Assembly (NCBI RefSeq): GCF_040782645.1
Contig: NZ_CP160403.1
Location: 1,488,001 to 1,552,000 of the forward strand
Direction of reading: 5' to 3'
Source of the DNA: Streptomyces sp. HUAS ZL42
GTDB taxonomy: Bacteria; Actinomycetota; Actinomycetes; Streptomycetales; Streptomycetaceae
DNA length: 64,000 bases
Shown: positions 10,515 to 18,677 of the stretch, one piece after another
Position numbering within the stretch: position 1 is the stretch's first letter
Layout: the number at the start of each line of letters is the position of its first letter
Notes under the pieces: generated by a model
Told to the model about the DNA's origin: nothing
Database searches by the model: none
The model's input: the letters and a program-made list of their open reading frames with translations, nothing else
Made by a program: the position numbers and the translations under genes

Positions 10515-10828
10515 GAAGCACCGCAGCCCGCGGCTGCGCGAACTGACCGTCACCGCGTGCCGCGCGGAGGGCTTCGAGCCGGACTTCGCGGTGGAGGGCG
10601 GCGAGATGGACGCGGTGCTGGGGTTCGTGCGGGCCGGGCTCGGCGTGGCCGTCGTACCGAGGATGGTGGCCGCACGCTCCGGGCGCGGCCTGCGAGTCAC
10701 ACCACTGGCCCGGCCGGGGCTGCACCGGACGATCGCCCTCGCGCACCGCAGCGACGTGGCTCCGCCACGTGCGGCCAGGGAACTCCAGCGGATGCTCCTG
10801 GAGAGGTGAGAAGCACCGCAGCCCGCGG
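10239..10828 (+). repeat. 295-bp tandem duplication of the lysR 3' end
   Basis: Bases 10239-10533 and 10534-10828 are direct tandem copies that I can align with one difference, G at 10257 versus A at 10552. A further CTGCGC at 10829-10834 matches the unit start, so the duplication is bounded by a six-base microhomology. Each unit covers the last ~92 codons of lysR, its stop and the following spacer. Confidence 0.95.
10534..10809 (+). pseudogene. duplicated C-terminal fragment of the LysR regulator
   Basis: This is the coding part of the second tandem unit: residues LRELTVTACRAEGF to the same stop as the parent gene, with one Ala-to-Thr change. It has no DNA-binding domain and no own start with a ribosome-binding site; it sits in a different frame from the upstream stop, so it should not be translated as a useful protein. 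It is a by-product of the duplication. Confidence 0.9.
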
Positions 10829-10837
10829 CTGCGCCGA

Positions 10838-11218
10838 CTACTCGGGCGGGACAGGCGTCCCCTGGTGGTAGTACATCCGCCAGCCCGTCTCCTCGCTCTG
10901 CCTGCGCCACAGCGAACTGCGCCGGGCGCGCCGGCCGTCGAAGACCGTCTCGTACGTGAGATGCACCAGGCCGGGTGCCAGTACGACGCCGGTGATCGCC
11001 GACGGCTCGTTGCGCGGGCCGTCCGCCGAGCTGCCCGGATGGTCGGGCAGCTCGGCCACCGTCTCGTCGTACGTGTAGCGCCGCCCCGAGGCCCCGACCT
11101 CGACGAACTCGGGGTCGAGCAGGCGCACCGCCTCCGCGCGGGAGATGCGGACGGCCGGGTCCATGAGGCTCAGTTCACCCGCGATCGCCTGGTTCACGTC
11201 ATCCGATGCATGGGTCAT
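10838..11218 (-). CDS. NTF2-like / DUF4440-type small protein
   Basis: A 126-residue cytosolic protein with the alpha+beta pattern of the NTF2/SnoaL/DUF4440 superfamily: an N-terminal helix NQAIAGELSLMDPAVR, the pair LLDPEFVEVGASGRRYTYDE, and late strands LVHLTYETVF and WRMYYHQGTPVPPE. Proteins of this group are small enzymes or ligand-binding domains; no catalytic residue can be assigned here. The start is taken at ATG 11218 (MTHASDD); an upstream in-frame start at 11242 would add eight residues. It is convergent with the duplicated lysR fragment and downstream of rmdA without being tightly linked. Confidence 0.75.
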   Translation of the reverse strand: MTHASDDVNQAIAGELSLMDPAVRISRAEAVRLLDPEFVEVGASGRRYTYDETVAELPDHPGSSADGPRNEPSAITGVVLAPGLVHLTYETVFDGRRARRSSLWRRQSEETGWRMYYHQGTPVPPE

Positions 11219-11268
11219 TCGCCCATGATCGCGTGCGATCACGGCACTCCCGCAACCGAGTTACCGCC

Positions 11269-13404
11269 TCACCCCGTCGCGTCCACCAGCGCCAGCTCGT
11301 GCAGCCGCTCCGGCGGGCCGGGACGGGCGTAGTACCAGCCCTGGGCCGTGTCGCAGCCCAGTATCCGCAGCTGCTCGGCCTGGGCCCCGGTCTCCACGCC
11401 CTCCACGGTCACCGCGAGCTCGAGGCTGTGGGCGAGCGACACGATCCCCTCGACGATCTTGAGGTCGACGGGGTCGGCCGGGAACTGCTGCATGCCCTGG
11501 GTGAAGGAGCGGTCCAGCTTGAGGATGCTCACGGGCAGACGGCGCAGATTGGCGAGGTTGGAGTAACCGGTGCCGAAGTCGTCCAGAGCGATGTCGACGC
11601 CCATCTCGGCGAGCCGGCGCAGCGGTTTGAGCAGATCGTCGTCGGCGCCGATGAGCGCCGACTCGGTGACCTCCAGGCACAGCGCCTGCGGCTGGACGCC
11701 CGTGCGCTCCAGGATCTCGACCGTGTCCTGCACCAGACCGGGATGGGTGAGCTGGCAGGGCGAGAGATTGACGTTGATGCGCAGGGGGCCCTCTTCGCCG
11801 TGCCGTTCCCGCCACTCCTTGGCCTGGCGCACCGACTGTTCCAGGACCCAGCGGCCCAGCGGAACGATCAGGCCCGTGTGCTCGGCAAGCGGGATGAACC
11901 GGTCCGGTCCGAGCACACCGTGCTGCGGATGAAGCCAGCGCACCAGGGCCTCGGCGCCGCGGACGCTGCCGTCGCCGAGGTGCACCAGCGGCTGGTACTC
12001 GATGAAGAACTCGCCCCGCTCCAGGGCGGTCGGCAGGGCCGTGGTGAGCCCGTGCCGGGTGATGGCGCGGGCGTCCGCCTCCGGATCGGCGAGCTCGAAG
12101 CGGTTGCCGCCCGCCGACTTGGCCCGGTACATCGTGATGTCGGCGCTGCGCAGCACCTCCGCGGCGCTGCGCTCCCCCGCCGGTCCCTCGACGATGCCGA
12201 TGCTGCCGCGCACGGTCAGCTCCCGGCCGTCCACGCTGACCGGGGCGACCAGCGCGTTCATGATGCGGGACGCGAGTTCGTCGACCTCGCGCTCGGTGTC
12301 GGCGCCGGTGGTCAGGGCCACGAACTCGTCGCCGCCCAGGCGCGCCACCATCTCGCCCGGCGCGGTCGCGCAGGACTGCAGCCGGTCGGCGATCTCCACC
12401 AGCAGCCGGTCTCCGGCCGCGTGGCCGAGGCTGTCGTTGATGGTCTTGAAGCCGTCGAGGTCCAGGTAGCACAGCCCGAAGCGCTGTCCGTCGGCGGCAC
12501 CGAGCGCCTTCTCCAGGCGTTCGAAGAAGAAGGTGCGGTTGGGCAGACCCGTGAGCGCGTCGTGCGTGGCCTCGTAGCGCAGCCGGAGGTTGAGCAGCCT
12601 GCGCTCGGTGGTGTCCTCCATGAGGGCCAGCTGGTACTGGGGCTCGCCGTCGGCGTCGCGCAGCAGGGAGACCGTCAGGTTGGTCCACAGGACCGTTCCG
12701 TCAGGGCGGGAGAAGGCCTTCTCGAGATGGTAGTGCTCGCGCTCGCCGCGGACGAGTTCGTCGTACAGCGTCCACGTCTGCGGCGCGTCCTCGGCGTGGG
12801 TCCACTCCCTGACGTTGCGGCCCCGGATCATCTGCTCGGAGAGACCGAACATGCGCAGCAGCGCCCCGTTGACCTGCAGCACGTTGCCGTCCAGGTCGGC
12901 GATGCCGATCCCTATCGCCGCGCCCTCGAACACCGCGCGGAAGCGGGCCTCGCTCGCGTGCAGCGCCTGCGCGACCGCGCCCTGGGCGGCGAGCGCCGCC
13001 TGGGCGATCGCCTCCTGCTCGGCCAGCGTCCGTTCGCGCAGCGCCTGTGCGAACCCGGCGGCCACCGCGTGCTGCAGCCGCGAGCAGCGGGCCCGCAGGT
13101 CCTCCTGGGGGCCGTCCCCGCCGCAGTAGAGCACGAGGTAGGCGTCGACGCAGTCCAGGGTGCGGGTCAGCGCGTCGGGGTCGGTGCAGTGCGTGGCGAC
13201 GAGGGCGGCGCCCACCGACCTCCCCTCGTCCGCCTGGAAGGTCCTGGCCCGCAGCGCCTCGCTCAACCTGCGGGCGAGCGGCAGGAGTCGCTCCTCGAAT
13301 TCCGGCCGGGTCAGGGACGTCGACGTCGCCGGGAAGACCGCCCGGCTCCAGATCGTCGCGAACCGGCGCAGTCTGTCCTCCGGCCCGTCCGGCTCCGCGA
13401 TCAC
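11269..13404 (-). CDS. rmdA: PAS-GGDEF-EAL cyclic di-GMP enzyme, RmdA-like
   Basis: A 711-residue cytosolic protein. After an N-terminal helical region, a PAS domain starts near SEARFRAVFEGAAIG (residue ~148), followed by a GGDEF domain with intact MVARLGGDEFVAL and an EAL domain with intact RGAEALVRWLHP, INVNLSPCQL, ALDDFGTGYSNLANL and TVEGVET. Both diguanylate cyclase and phosphodiesterase activities are therefore possible. The domain order and flanking genes match RmdA, a c-di-GMP phosphodiesterase affecting Streptomyces development; identity is from memory of family and synteny. The GTG at 13404 overlaps the methyltransferase stop (GTGA), which fixes the start and implies translational coupling. 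Confidence 0.9.
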   Translation of the reverse strand: MIAEPDGPEDRLRRFATIWSRAVFPATSTSLTRPEFEERLLPLARRLSEALRARTFQADEGRSVGAALVATHCTDPDALTRTLDCVDAYLVLYCGGDGPQEDLRARCSRLQHAVAAGFAQALRERTLAEQEAIAQAALAAQGAVAQALHASEARFRAVFEGAAIGIGIADLDGNVLQVNGALLRMFGLSEQMIRGRNVREWTHAEDAPQTWTLYDELVRGEREHYHLEKAFSRPDGTVLWTNLTVSLLRDADGEPQYQLALMEDTTERRLLNLRLRYEATHDALTGLPNRTFFFERLEKALGAADGQRFGLCYLDLDGFKTINDSLGHAAGDRLLVEIADRLQSCATAPGEMVARLGGDEFVALTTGADTEREVDELASRIMNALVAPVSVDGRELTVRGSIGIVEGPAGERSAAEVLRSADITMYRAKSAGGNRFELADPEADARAITRHGLTTALPTALERGEFFIEYQPLVHLGDGSVRGAEALVRWLHPQHGVLGPDRFIPLAEHTGLIVPLGRWVLEQSVRQAKEWRERHGEEGPLRINVNLSPCQLTHPGLVQDTVEILERTGVQPQALCLEVTESALIGADDDLLKPLRRLAEMGVDIALDDFGTGYSNLANLRRLPVSILKLDRSFTQGMQQFPADPVDLKIVEGIVSLAHSLELAVTVEGVETGAQAEQLRILGCDTAQGWYYARPGPPERLHELALVDATG

Positions 13405-14213
13405 GCCGTACGTCCCACGCCGCCGAAACCGGAGAAGGCCCAGGGATCCTCCTCCTCCGGTGCCTCCTCCGGCCGCCACTGCGGCATCGACACCAGTCCC
13501 GGTTCCACCATGTCGTACCCCTCGAAGAACCGCGCGATCTCGTCACGCGAGCGCATGATCAGCGGGTTGCGTATGTCCTTGTACACGTCCACCACGCCCC
13601 CGGCACGCTCGGGTGGCAGCGGGATTCCCTCGTACGAGGCATGCGTGAGGATCAGCAGGCTGCCGGGTGCGAGCGCGTCGCGCAGCTCGGCCGCCGCCCC
13701 GTACGGGTCGTCCTCGTCTTCCACGAAGTGCAGTATGGCAACGAGAAGCAGCGCCACTGGCCGATTCAGGTCGATCAGCCGCTCAACCTGAGGGCTCGAC
13801 AGGATCTCCTGGGGCTTGCAAAGGTCGGCGGCGAGGACGTCCGCGTCCTCGTTGCCCGCCAGGACCGCCTGACTGTGCGCGACGGCCACGGGGTCGTGGT
13901 CGACGTAGACGACGCGCGAACCGGGCCGTGCCGCCTGGGCGACCTCGTGGACGCTGCCGAAGGTCGGGATGCCCGAACCTATGTCCAGGAACTGGGAGAT
14001 GCCCTCGCCGACGGCGTACCGGACCGCCCGTCGCATGAACGCCCGGTTCGCCTGCATGATCTTGGGCAGCCCCGGCATGAACTCCATGGCCTTGCGGGCT
14101 GCTTCCCGGTCGACCTCGAAGTTGTGCGAACCGCCCAGGTAGTAGTCATAGATCCGCGAGACGCTGGGCACCGAGATGTCGATGCTCCGTGGGGCCCAGG
14201 CGGGACGCTCCAT
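13401..14213 (-). CDS. SAM-dependent methyltransferase of the DUF574 / Methyltransf_19 family
   Basis: A 270-residue protein of a family that is greatly expanded in Streptomyces. Characteristic pieces are SVSRIYDYYLGGSHNFEVDR at the start, FLDIGSGIPTFGSVHEVAQ for SAM binding near residue 95, VVYVDHDPVAVAHSQAVL, and the tail ARFFEGYDMVEPGLVSMPQW. The methyl acceptor is unknown. GGAGAG precedes the ATG. It lies first in a two-gene operon with rmdA, overlapping it by four bases, so a link to c-di-GMP signalling is possible but unproven. Confidence 0.92.
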   Translation of the reverse strand: MERPAWAPRSIDISVPSVSRIYDYYLGGSHNFEVDREAARKAMEFMPGLPKIMQANRAFMRRAVRYAVGEGISQFLDIGSGIPTFGSVHEVAQAARPGSRVVYVDHDPVAVAHSQAVLAGNEDADVLAADLCKPQEILSSPQVERLIDLNRPVALLLVAILHFVEDEDDPYGAAAELRDALAPGSLLILTHASYEGIPLPPERAGGVVDVYKDIRNPLIMRSRDEIARFFEGYDMVEPGLVSMPQWRPEEAPEEEDPWAFSGFGGVGRTA

Positions 14214-14367
14214 CTATCTCTCCAAGGCGTAGGCGATCCGGTGTTCGAGCAGAGGCTACTGATCGCCCGCCAACGGGGCGAGCCAAAACGGAAATTGACC
14301 GTCCGTTCCCGGTCACTGCCTGCGGCACGTGCCCGAAGGGCGCGGGTGTCGCAGGACGGCACAAAGC

Positions 14368-14404
14368 GGTCCGCCCCCTCCGTGCGGCGCGGAGGGGGCG
14401 GACC
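14368..14404 (-). terminator. terminator of the repeat-lipoprotein gene
   Basis: A perfect 15-bp stem, GGTCCGCCCCCTCCG at 14368-14382 pairing with 14390-14404, around a seven-base loop. It lies 54 bases beyond the stop of the minus-strand lipoprotein gene and upstream of the methyltransferase gene, so it separates the two transcripts. Confidence 0.75.
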
Positions 14405-14458
14405 GGGGGGTCGTGCACACCGGAGCAGGCGAGGGGATCAGCCCTGGGGAGGTGATCT

Positions 14459-15403
14459 CTACTGCCCCGGCGCGCCGACCAGCTTTCCGTCGGGCGCCAC
14501 GGCGTACCACTGGCCGCCGACGCCCTGACCGTTGATGTCCCCGGGAGACTTGTCACCCGAGAAGGTGTAGATCGGCGAGCAGTTGAGCGTCTGCTGCTTG
14601 ACACCGTCCGACCGGGTGAAGTTCATGTAGCCCTTCTCCTTGATGCCCTTGGTGTCGCTGAAGTTGACGGGCGAGACGACCGGCCACTTCTCCAGGCAGG
14701 CGCCGAGGCAGTTCGAGACCGGCTTCGGCCACGCCTTGTCCTTCAGGAAGCGGTAGACCGTCATGCCGTTCTTGTCGACGACGATCTCACCCAGGTTGGG
14801 GTCCTTGCGGGTGGACAGTCCGGGCAGGTCGGAGAGCTTGGCCTTCTTGCCGTCGGGGGCCAGCGCGTACCACTTGCCGCCCACACCCTGGCCGTTGACG
14901 TCCCCGGGGTTGACGTCCTTCACGTACCGGTACGCCGCCCAGCCGCCGATGGTCAGCTGCTTGGTGCCGTCGGCCCGGGTCACCGAGCCGAGCAGGGACT
15001 TGTCGATGCCCTCGCCGGCCTCGGCGTCGTCCACGGGCACGGGCGGCCAGGTCTTCGCGCAGTCGCCGTTGCAGTTCGACTTGGGCGGCTCCGCGGTGTC
15101 CTGGTCGAAGCGGTACAGGGTCATCCCGTTGCCGTCGGTCACCACATTGCCGAGCTCCGCATTGGTGGAGACGGACAACTCGCCCGCCCCGGTGGCCGGC
15201 GCGGCCACCGACCCCGAGGGGACCGGGGAAGCGCTGGCCCCGCCATAGCCGCTGCCGCCCAGGTTGCCCAGGTTGCCGGGTATGGCCGTGGCGCCGACGT
15301 TCTGACTGGATGCGGATCCGCTTTCCTGACCGCACGCCGTCGTCAGCGCCAGCAATGCCACGCCGCTCGCCACGAGTGAGGCGCTCCGCCAGGAGGTCTT
15401 CAT
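14459..15403 (-). CDS. secreted lipoprotein with tandem repeats of unknown function (Lipoprotein_15 type)
   Basis: A 314-residue lipoprotein. The signal peptide ends in the lipobox LTTAC (Cys about residue 24), followed by a Ser/Gly linker. Then come repeated COG4315-type modules, seen as GNVVTDGNGMTLYRFDQDT and GEIVVDKNGMTVYRFLKD, each followed by a Cys pair (NCNGDCAKTWPPV, NCLGACLEKWPVV) and by GQGVGGKWYALAPDGK or GQGVGGQWYAVAPDGK. Paired cysteines suggest disulfides or metal binding outside the cell. GGGGAG precedes ATG 15403. A strong hairpin ends the gene. The biochemical role is not established. Confidence 0.88.
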   Translation of the reverse strand: MKTSWRSASLVASGVALLALTTACGQESGSASSQNVGATAIPGNLGNLGGSGYGGASASPVPSGSVAAPATGAGELSVSTNAELGNVVTDGNGMTLYRFDQDTAEPPKSNCNGDCAKTWPPVPVDDAEAGEGIDKSLLGSVTRADGTKQLTIGGWAAYRYVKDVNPGDVNGQGVGGKWYALAPDGKKAKLSDLPGLSTRKDPNLGEIVVDKNGMTVYRFLKDKAWPKPVSNCLGACLEKWPVVSPVNFSDTKGIKEKGYMNFTRSDGVKQQTLNCSPIYTFSGDKSPGDINGQGVGGQWYAVAPDGKLVGAPGQ

Positions 15404-15660
15404 TGTCAACTCCCCATATTCGCAAGGGTGTTGCAGCGCCCTGCTGCGCCGCCGCACGACCATGGGTACGCACGGGGACAGCCGTTGTGTTCAACCGAGG
15501 CACAAATTTCTTTCCAGAACCTGTGGCACCGTCCGCATCAGGTCGCACATGAGCCCACAACCCGACACTCTTTCGTCCGCCGTTCAAACCCCGTCGGCCC
15601 GGCTTCCTCCCTTCGTGCCACTCCCCGGGCAGCCGGGCATGGGCTGGGCCACGACTGCTC

Positions 15661-16245
15661 ATGATCTCCGTCGTGCATGGACCCGAAGCGACCCGATCCG
15701 CCCTCGCCGCAAGACTGTTGGCCCTGGTGGCACTGGCCTGGATCCTGGTGGGCGCGCCGGCGGGAACAGCGGTGGCCGACGCCTGCGCGTCCGCCTCGAC
15801 CGGCCCGGAGGGCATCGAGGCGGTGGCGGTGGCCGGAAGTGCGTCGTGGCCGTCTCCTCCGCCGTGCCCGCAGCCGCCACCGCCTCCCCCACCGTGCCCG
15901 CCACCGACCCCGACGTCCCCACCCTCCCCGGCACCCACGCCCGCTCCACCCAGTCCGACCCCGACCCCCGCACCGCCCGAGCCGGCACCCATTCCGACTC
16001 CCGAGCCACCGCCTCCGCCGGCCCCGCAGCCCGCGGCCCCCCGCCCCCGGCCGACGCCCACGCCGACACCCACCCCGCCGCCGCCCGAGCCGGCTCCCCG
16101 TCCCTCAGTGACCCCGGTCAGCTACCCGGCGTACCAGACGCCGCCGCGCAAACGACCGTCACACAACGTCACGTCACCCCTCACCTACGTCCTGCTCATC
16201 ACGGCGCCCGCGGTCGTCGCCGTCGCCGCGCTGCGTCCGCGCTGA
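15661..16245 (+). CDS. secreted proline-rich protein with C-terminal membrane anchor
   Basis: A 194-residue low-complexity protein. Residues ~1-40 are a signal peptide (RLLALVALAWILVGAP, then GTAVADACA), residues ~65-150 are almost entirely Pro, Thr, Ala and Glu (PPPPPPPCPPPTPTSPP style), and residues ~170-192 form a membrane helix (LTYVLLITAPAVVAVAALR) ending in Arg. This is a wall-spanning stalk architecture. It precedes the DUF4239 gene by 17 bases, which suggests one operon. No ribosome-binding site is obvious before ATG 15661. The codon bias is strongly GC3 in this frame, supporting that it is real. Confidence 0.7.
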   Translation: MISVVHGPEATRSALAARLLALVALAWILVGAPAGTAVADACASASTGPEGIEAVAVAGSASWPSPPPCPQPPPPPPPCPPPTPTSPPSPAPTPAPPSPTPTPAPPEPAPIPTPEPPPPPAPQPAAPRPRPTPTPTPTPPPPEPAPRPSVTPVSYPAYQTPPRKRPSHNVTSPLTYVLLITAPAVVAVAALRPR

Positions 16246-16262
16246 CCCCCTGGAGGCATCTC

Positions 16263-17027
16263 TTGCCGGAATGGCTTGTTCTCACCCTCGCGATGCTGGC
16301 CGCCTGTGTCGTGGTGGTCGTCATCACCCTCCTGCGCCACCGCACGGCGGCCGAGGACGAGGACCCCTCGGAGACTCCGGACGTCATCGAGTACATGACG
16401 ATGTGGATCGGCGTGGTGTACGCCATCGTCCTCGGCCTGGCCATCGCGGGTGTCTGGGAGGCACGCAGTGCCGCACAGGACCACATTCAGGCGGAGGCGC
16501 AGGCGCTGCACGAGATCTCGGAGCGGGTCCGGGTCTACCCCGCCGAGGAACGTGACCGGATTCGGGGCGATGTCAACACCTATGTCGGACACGTCATCAC
16601 CGCCGAGTGGAAGGCGATGGCCGACCACGGTCGCGTCACGGAGCGCGGCGACAGGCTCCTCGATCGCATCCGCGCCGACGTCACGGACTACGAGCCGAGC
16701 ACCGACTTCCAGGCCCAGGCCTATCAGCCCCTCGTCGACCAGGTGGCCGCGGCGGACCAGGCGCGCAACGCCCGGGCGGCGTCGACCGGGCCGACCATGC
16801 CGGGCGTGGTCTGGTTCGGACTGCTCGGCGGAGCCGTGGTCACCGTCGGGATGGTCCTCGCGCTGCAGATCCGGCGAACACCGCGCGAACTGCTGCTCGC
16901 CGGGCTGTTCTCGGCGCTGATCGCGTTCCTGCTCTTCCTGATCTGGGACTTCGACGCGCCCTACAGCCGCGGCATCGCCGCCTCGGCGGAACCGTTCCTG
17001 AGTCTGTTCCCGAACGTCAGGGGCTGA
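16263..17027 (+). CDS. DUF4239 (bestrophin-like) membrane protein
   Basis: A 254-residue membrane protein. TTG at 16263 is chosen because GGAGG lies six bases upstream, just after the preceding stop, and because the first hydrophobic helix (LVLTLAMLAACVVVVVITLL) starts there. A second helix is MWIGVVYAIVLGLAIAGVW, then a long amphipathic segment (AQDHIQAEAQALHEISERV), then two C-terminal helices around VWFGLLGGAVVTVGMVLALQ and LLLAGLFSALIAFLLFLIW. This is the DUF4239 pattern; the function is unknown. A bidirectional-looking terminator follows 20 bases after the stop. Confidence 0.82.
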   Translation: MPEWLVLTLAMLAACVVVVVITLLRHRTAAEDEDPSETPDVIEYMTMWIGVVYAIVLGLAIAGVWEARSAAQDHIQAEAQALHEISERVRVYPAEERDRIRGDVNTYVGHVITAEWKAMADHGRVTERGDRLLDRIRADVTDYEPSTDFQAQAYQPLVDQVAAADQARNARAASTGPTMPGVVWFGLLGGAVVTVGMVLALQIRRTPRELLLAGLFSALIAFLLFLIWDFDAPYSRGIAASAEPFLSLFPNVRG

Positions 17028-17046
17028 CAGGCGGTCACCGTAACCG

Positions 17047-17074
17047 GGCCGGGGGACACAGGTGTCCCCCGGCC
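17047..17074. terminator. bidirectional terminator between convergent genes
   Basis: GGCCGGGGGACA at 17047-17058 pairs perfectly with TGTCCCCCGGCC at 17063-17074 around the loop CAGG. It lies 20 bases after the DUF4239 stop and 20 bases after the stop of the convergent minus-strand gene, so it can serve both. Confidence 0.75.
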
Positions 17075-17093
17075 GCGGGTACGCCCTCCGGGC

Positions 17094-17588
17094 TCAGATC
17101 CGCTTCTCGGCCCGGCGGCGCACCCAGAACAGGCCGCCGCCGATGACGGCCGCCGCCACGAGCCCGCCGCCGATGGCCATGTCGGTGGGGGTCGCCCCGC
17201 TGGAGCTGCTGCCGCCGAGACCACCGCGGACGCCGCCGATGACGGTGAAGGCGGCCGGGTTCGTCAGGGTGCGGCCGTTGCAGTTGACCGTGATGCTGTG
17301 CGAACCCGCTCTCGCGTCACTGTTGACCGTGGCGGTGCCCTTCGAGGTCTGGTTGGCGCCGCTGATCGGTGTCAGTGGCGTCGACGGGAACGCGTCCGAG
17401 GTGGCGGTCCCGCCGGCCGGGCAGTTGTCGACGGTGATGGTCAGCTGTCCGCCTCGGGCGATGACGCTCGGCAGAGCGACGATGTTGCTCGGGCCGCCCC
17501 CGCCGTCCCGCGCGAGCGCGGCCGGGGTGGCGAGTCCGAGGGCGGTGACCGCGGCGGCAGAGGCCGCCAGGGCACGAATGGTACGCAT
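17094..17588 (-). CDS. secreted protein with sortase-substrate-like C-terminal tail
   Basis: A 164-residue exported protein. A signal peptide (RALAASAAAVTALGLATPAALA) is followed by an Ig-like beta domain containing a probable disulfide (VDNCPAGG and VNCNGRTL), a Gly/Ser linker, a membrane helix (MAIGGGLVAAAVIGGGLFWV) and the basic tail RRRAEKRI. This is the layout of a sortase substrate, but no LPXTG-like motif is present where expected (SSGATPTD). A class F sortase gene is divergent from it across 336 bases. GGAGG precedes the ATG. Either it is anchored only by its helix, or its sortase recognises an unusual sequence. Confidence 0.8.
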   Translation of the reverse strand: MRTIRALAASAAAVTALGLATPAALARDGGGGPSNIVALPSVIARGGQLTITVDNCPAGGTATSDAFPSTPLTPISGANQTSKGTATVNSDARAGSHSITVNCNGRTLTNPAAFTVIGGVRGGLGGSSSSGATPTDMAIGGGLVAAAVIGGGLFWVRRRAEKRI

Positions 17589-17889
17589 GTGATCCTCCGC
17601 GGAAGACGCCCCCGGGGCCCGTCCCCTGGTCTATCGGCGAGAAAACGTCTCCTGCACAGACCCTCGGGCGCCGTGCGCGAGGCCGCATTTCGAGAATGGT
17701 CCGTCCTGGTGAGAGAACACGCCGCACGAAAAGCGCACAACCGGATGTCGCCGCAGGTCACGGGCCATCAGAAAATTCCTGGACGCGGCAACTCGGATGG
17801 CTCACCGGAAAACGCCGGGGTCACCCGTTCGTATCCGCCCCCGTCGCCGGTTCCGCATTCGGGACTTAGCGTTCCCGTATGCGCGAATT
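17589..17889. other. divergent intergenic region of the sortase locus
   Basis: This 301-base gap separates the divergent secreted-protein and sortase genes and should hold both promoters. It has locally AT-richer patches (around 17715-17780 and 17855-17885) but I see no reading frame with consistent GC3, no tRNA and no clear palindrome until the hairpin at 17890. Confidence 0.5.
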
Positions 17890-17909
17890 GACGTGGCGAC
17901 GGCCACGTC
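17890..17909 (+). promoter_or_regulatory. 5' leader hairpin just before the sortase ribosome-binding site
   Basis: GACGTGGC at 17890-17897 pairs with GCCACGTC at 17902-17909 around GACG. The stem ends directly at the GAGAGGGG ribosome-binding site (17910-17917) of the sortase gene, so it could stabilise the message or modulate translation. Confidence 0.4.
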
Positions 17910-17924
17910 GAGAGGGGATGGCGA

Positions 17925-18587
17925 ATGTCTGCGTCCGAGCTGGCCGAAGAGGAGGTCCGGCAGAGGAAGCGCGCTCCGTGGGGCGTGACGGCGCTTGTTC
18001 TGCTGACCGGTCTCGCGCTCATTCGGAACGGTTCGGGGGAGTTCGACATCGGGCCGCCGCAGCCCGCCTCCGCGGCCGCCGCGGACAGCCGTGCGGGCCA
18101 GGGCGCCTCCGGCCAGACCCCGGACCCCCTGCCGTACTCCATGGCCGACCGGGTCCGGATCCCCGCCATCCACGTCGACGCACCGGTCATCCCGGTCGGA
18201 CTGGACTCGGACGGCTGGGTCGGCGCGCCACCTCCCGAGGACCCGAACCTGGCGGGCTGGTTCACCGGCGCCGTCTCGCCCGGCGAGAAGGGAACCGCGG
18301 TCGTCGTCGGCCATGTCGACAACAGGCAGGGCCCCGCCGTGTTCTACGGACTCGGGGCCCTGAGAAAAGGGAGTCGCATCGAGGTCGCCCGTCAGGACGG
18401 CAAGACCGCGGTGTTCGAGATCTACGGCATCGAGGTCTTCGAGAAGAACAACTTCCCCGGCGACCGTGTCTACGCGTCCAAAGGCGCCCCGGAGTTGCGG
18501 GTCATCACCTGCGGCGGCGGTTTCTCCAGGCAGAACGGATACGCCGGGAACGTCGTAGTCTTCGCCCGCCTGGCCGAGGTTCACTGA
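17925..18587 (+). CDS. class F sortase
   Basis: A 220-residue membrane-anchored transpeptidase. One N-terminal helix (WGVTALVLLTGLALI) is followed by a disordered linker and the sortase barrel from about residue 75 (RVRIPAIHVDAPVIPVGL). The catalytic residues are His in VVVGHVDNRQG, Cys in LRVITCGGGF and Arg in SRQNGY. Class F enzymes of actinobacteria attach or process surface proteins with LPXTG-like signals. The only nearby candidate substrate, encoded divergently, has the right tail but no LPXTG. GAGAGGGG precedes ATG 17925. Confidence 0.9.
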   Translation: MSASELAEEEVRQRKRAPWGVTALVLLTGLALIRNGSGEFDIGPPQPASAAAADSRAGQGASGQTPDPLPYSMADRVRIPAIHVDAPVIPVGLDSDGWVGAPPPEDPNLAGWFTGAVSPGEKGTAVVVGHVDNRQGPAVFYGLGALRKGSRIEVARQDGKTAVFEIYGIEVFEKNNFPGDRVYASKGAPELRVITCGGGFSRQNGYAGNVVVFARLAEVH

Positions 18588-18620
18588 CCCGGACTGCTGC
18601 GATTCGCTCGCTCACCCGTG

Positions 18621-18665
18621 GGCGCTTCAGCCGGTGGCGCTTCAGCCGGTGGCGCTTCAGCCGGT
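18621..18665 (+). repeat. three perfect 15-bp tandem repeats
   Basis: The unit GGCGCTTCAGCCGGT occurs three times without change at 18621-18635, 18636-18650 and 18651-18665, between the convergent sortase and deacetylase genes. A partial fourth unit (GGCG) follows. No palindrome, so it is not terminator-like; slippage is the simplest origin. Confidence 0.9.
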
Positions 18666-18677
18666 GGCGAAGGCCCG

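Noticed and set aside
11206..13791. An 861-aa open frame on the plus strand across rmdA
   Set aside because: It is antisense to the clear PAS-GGDEF-EAL protein, has no domain of its own, and its length is only a by-product of GC-rich codon bias.
18621..18665. CRISPR-like repeats
   Set aside because: Three 15-bp units directly abutting with no spacers; a simple tandem repeat.
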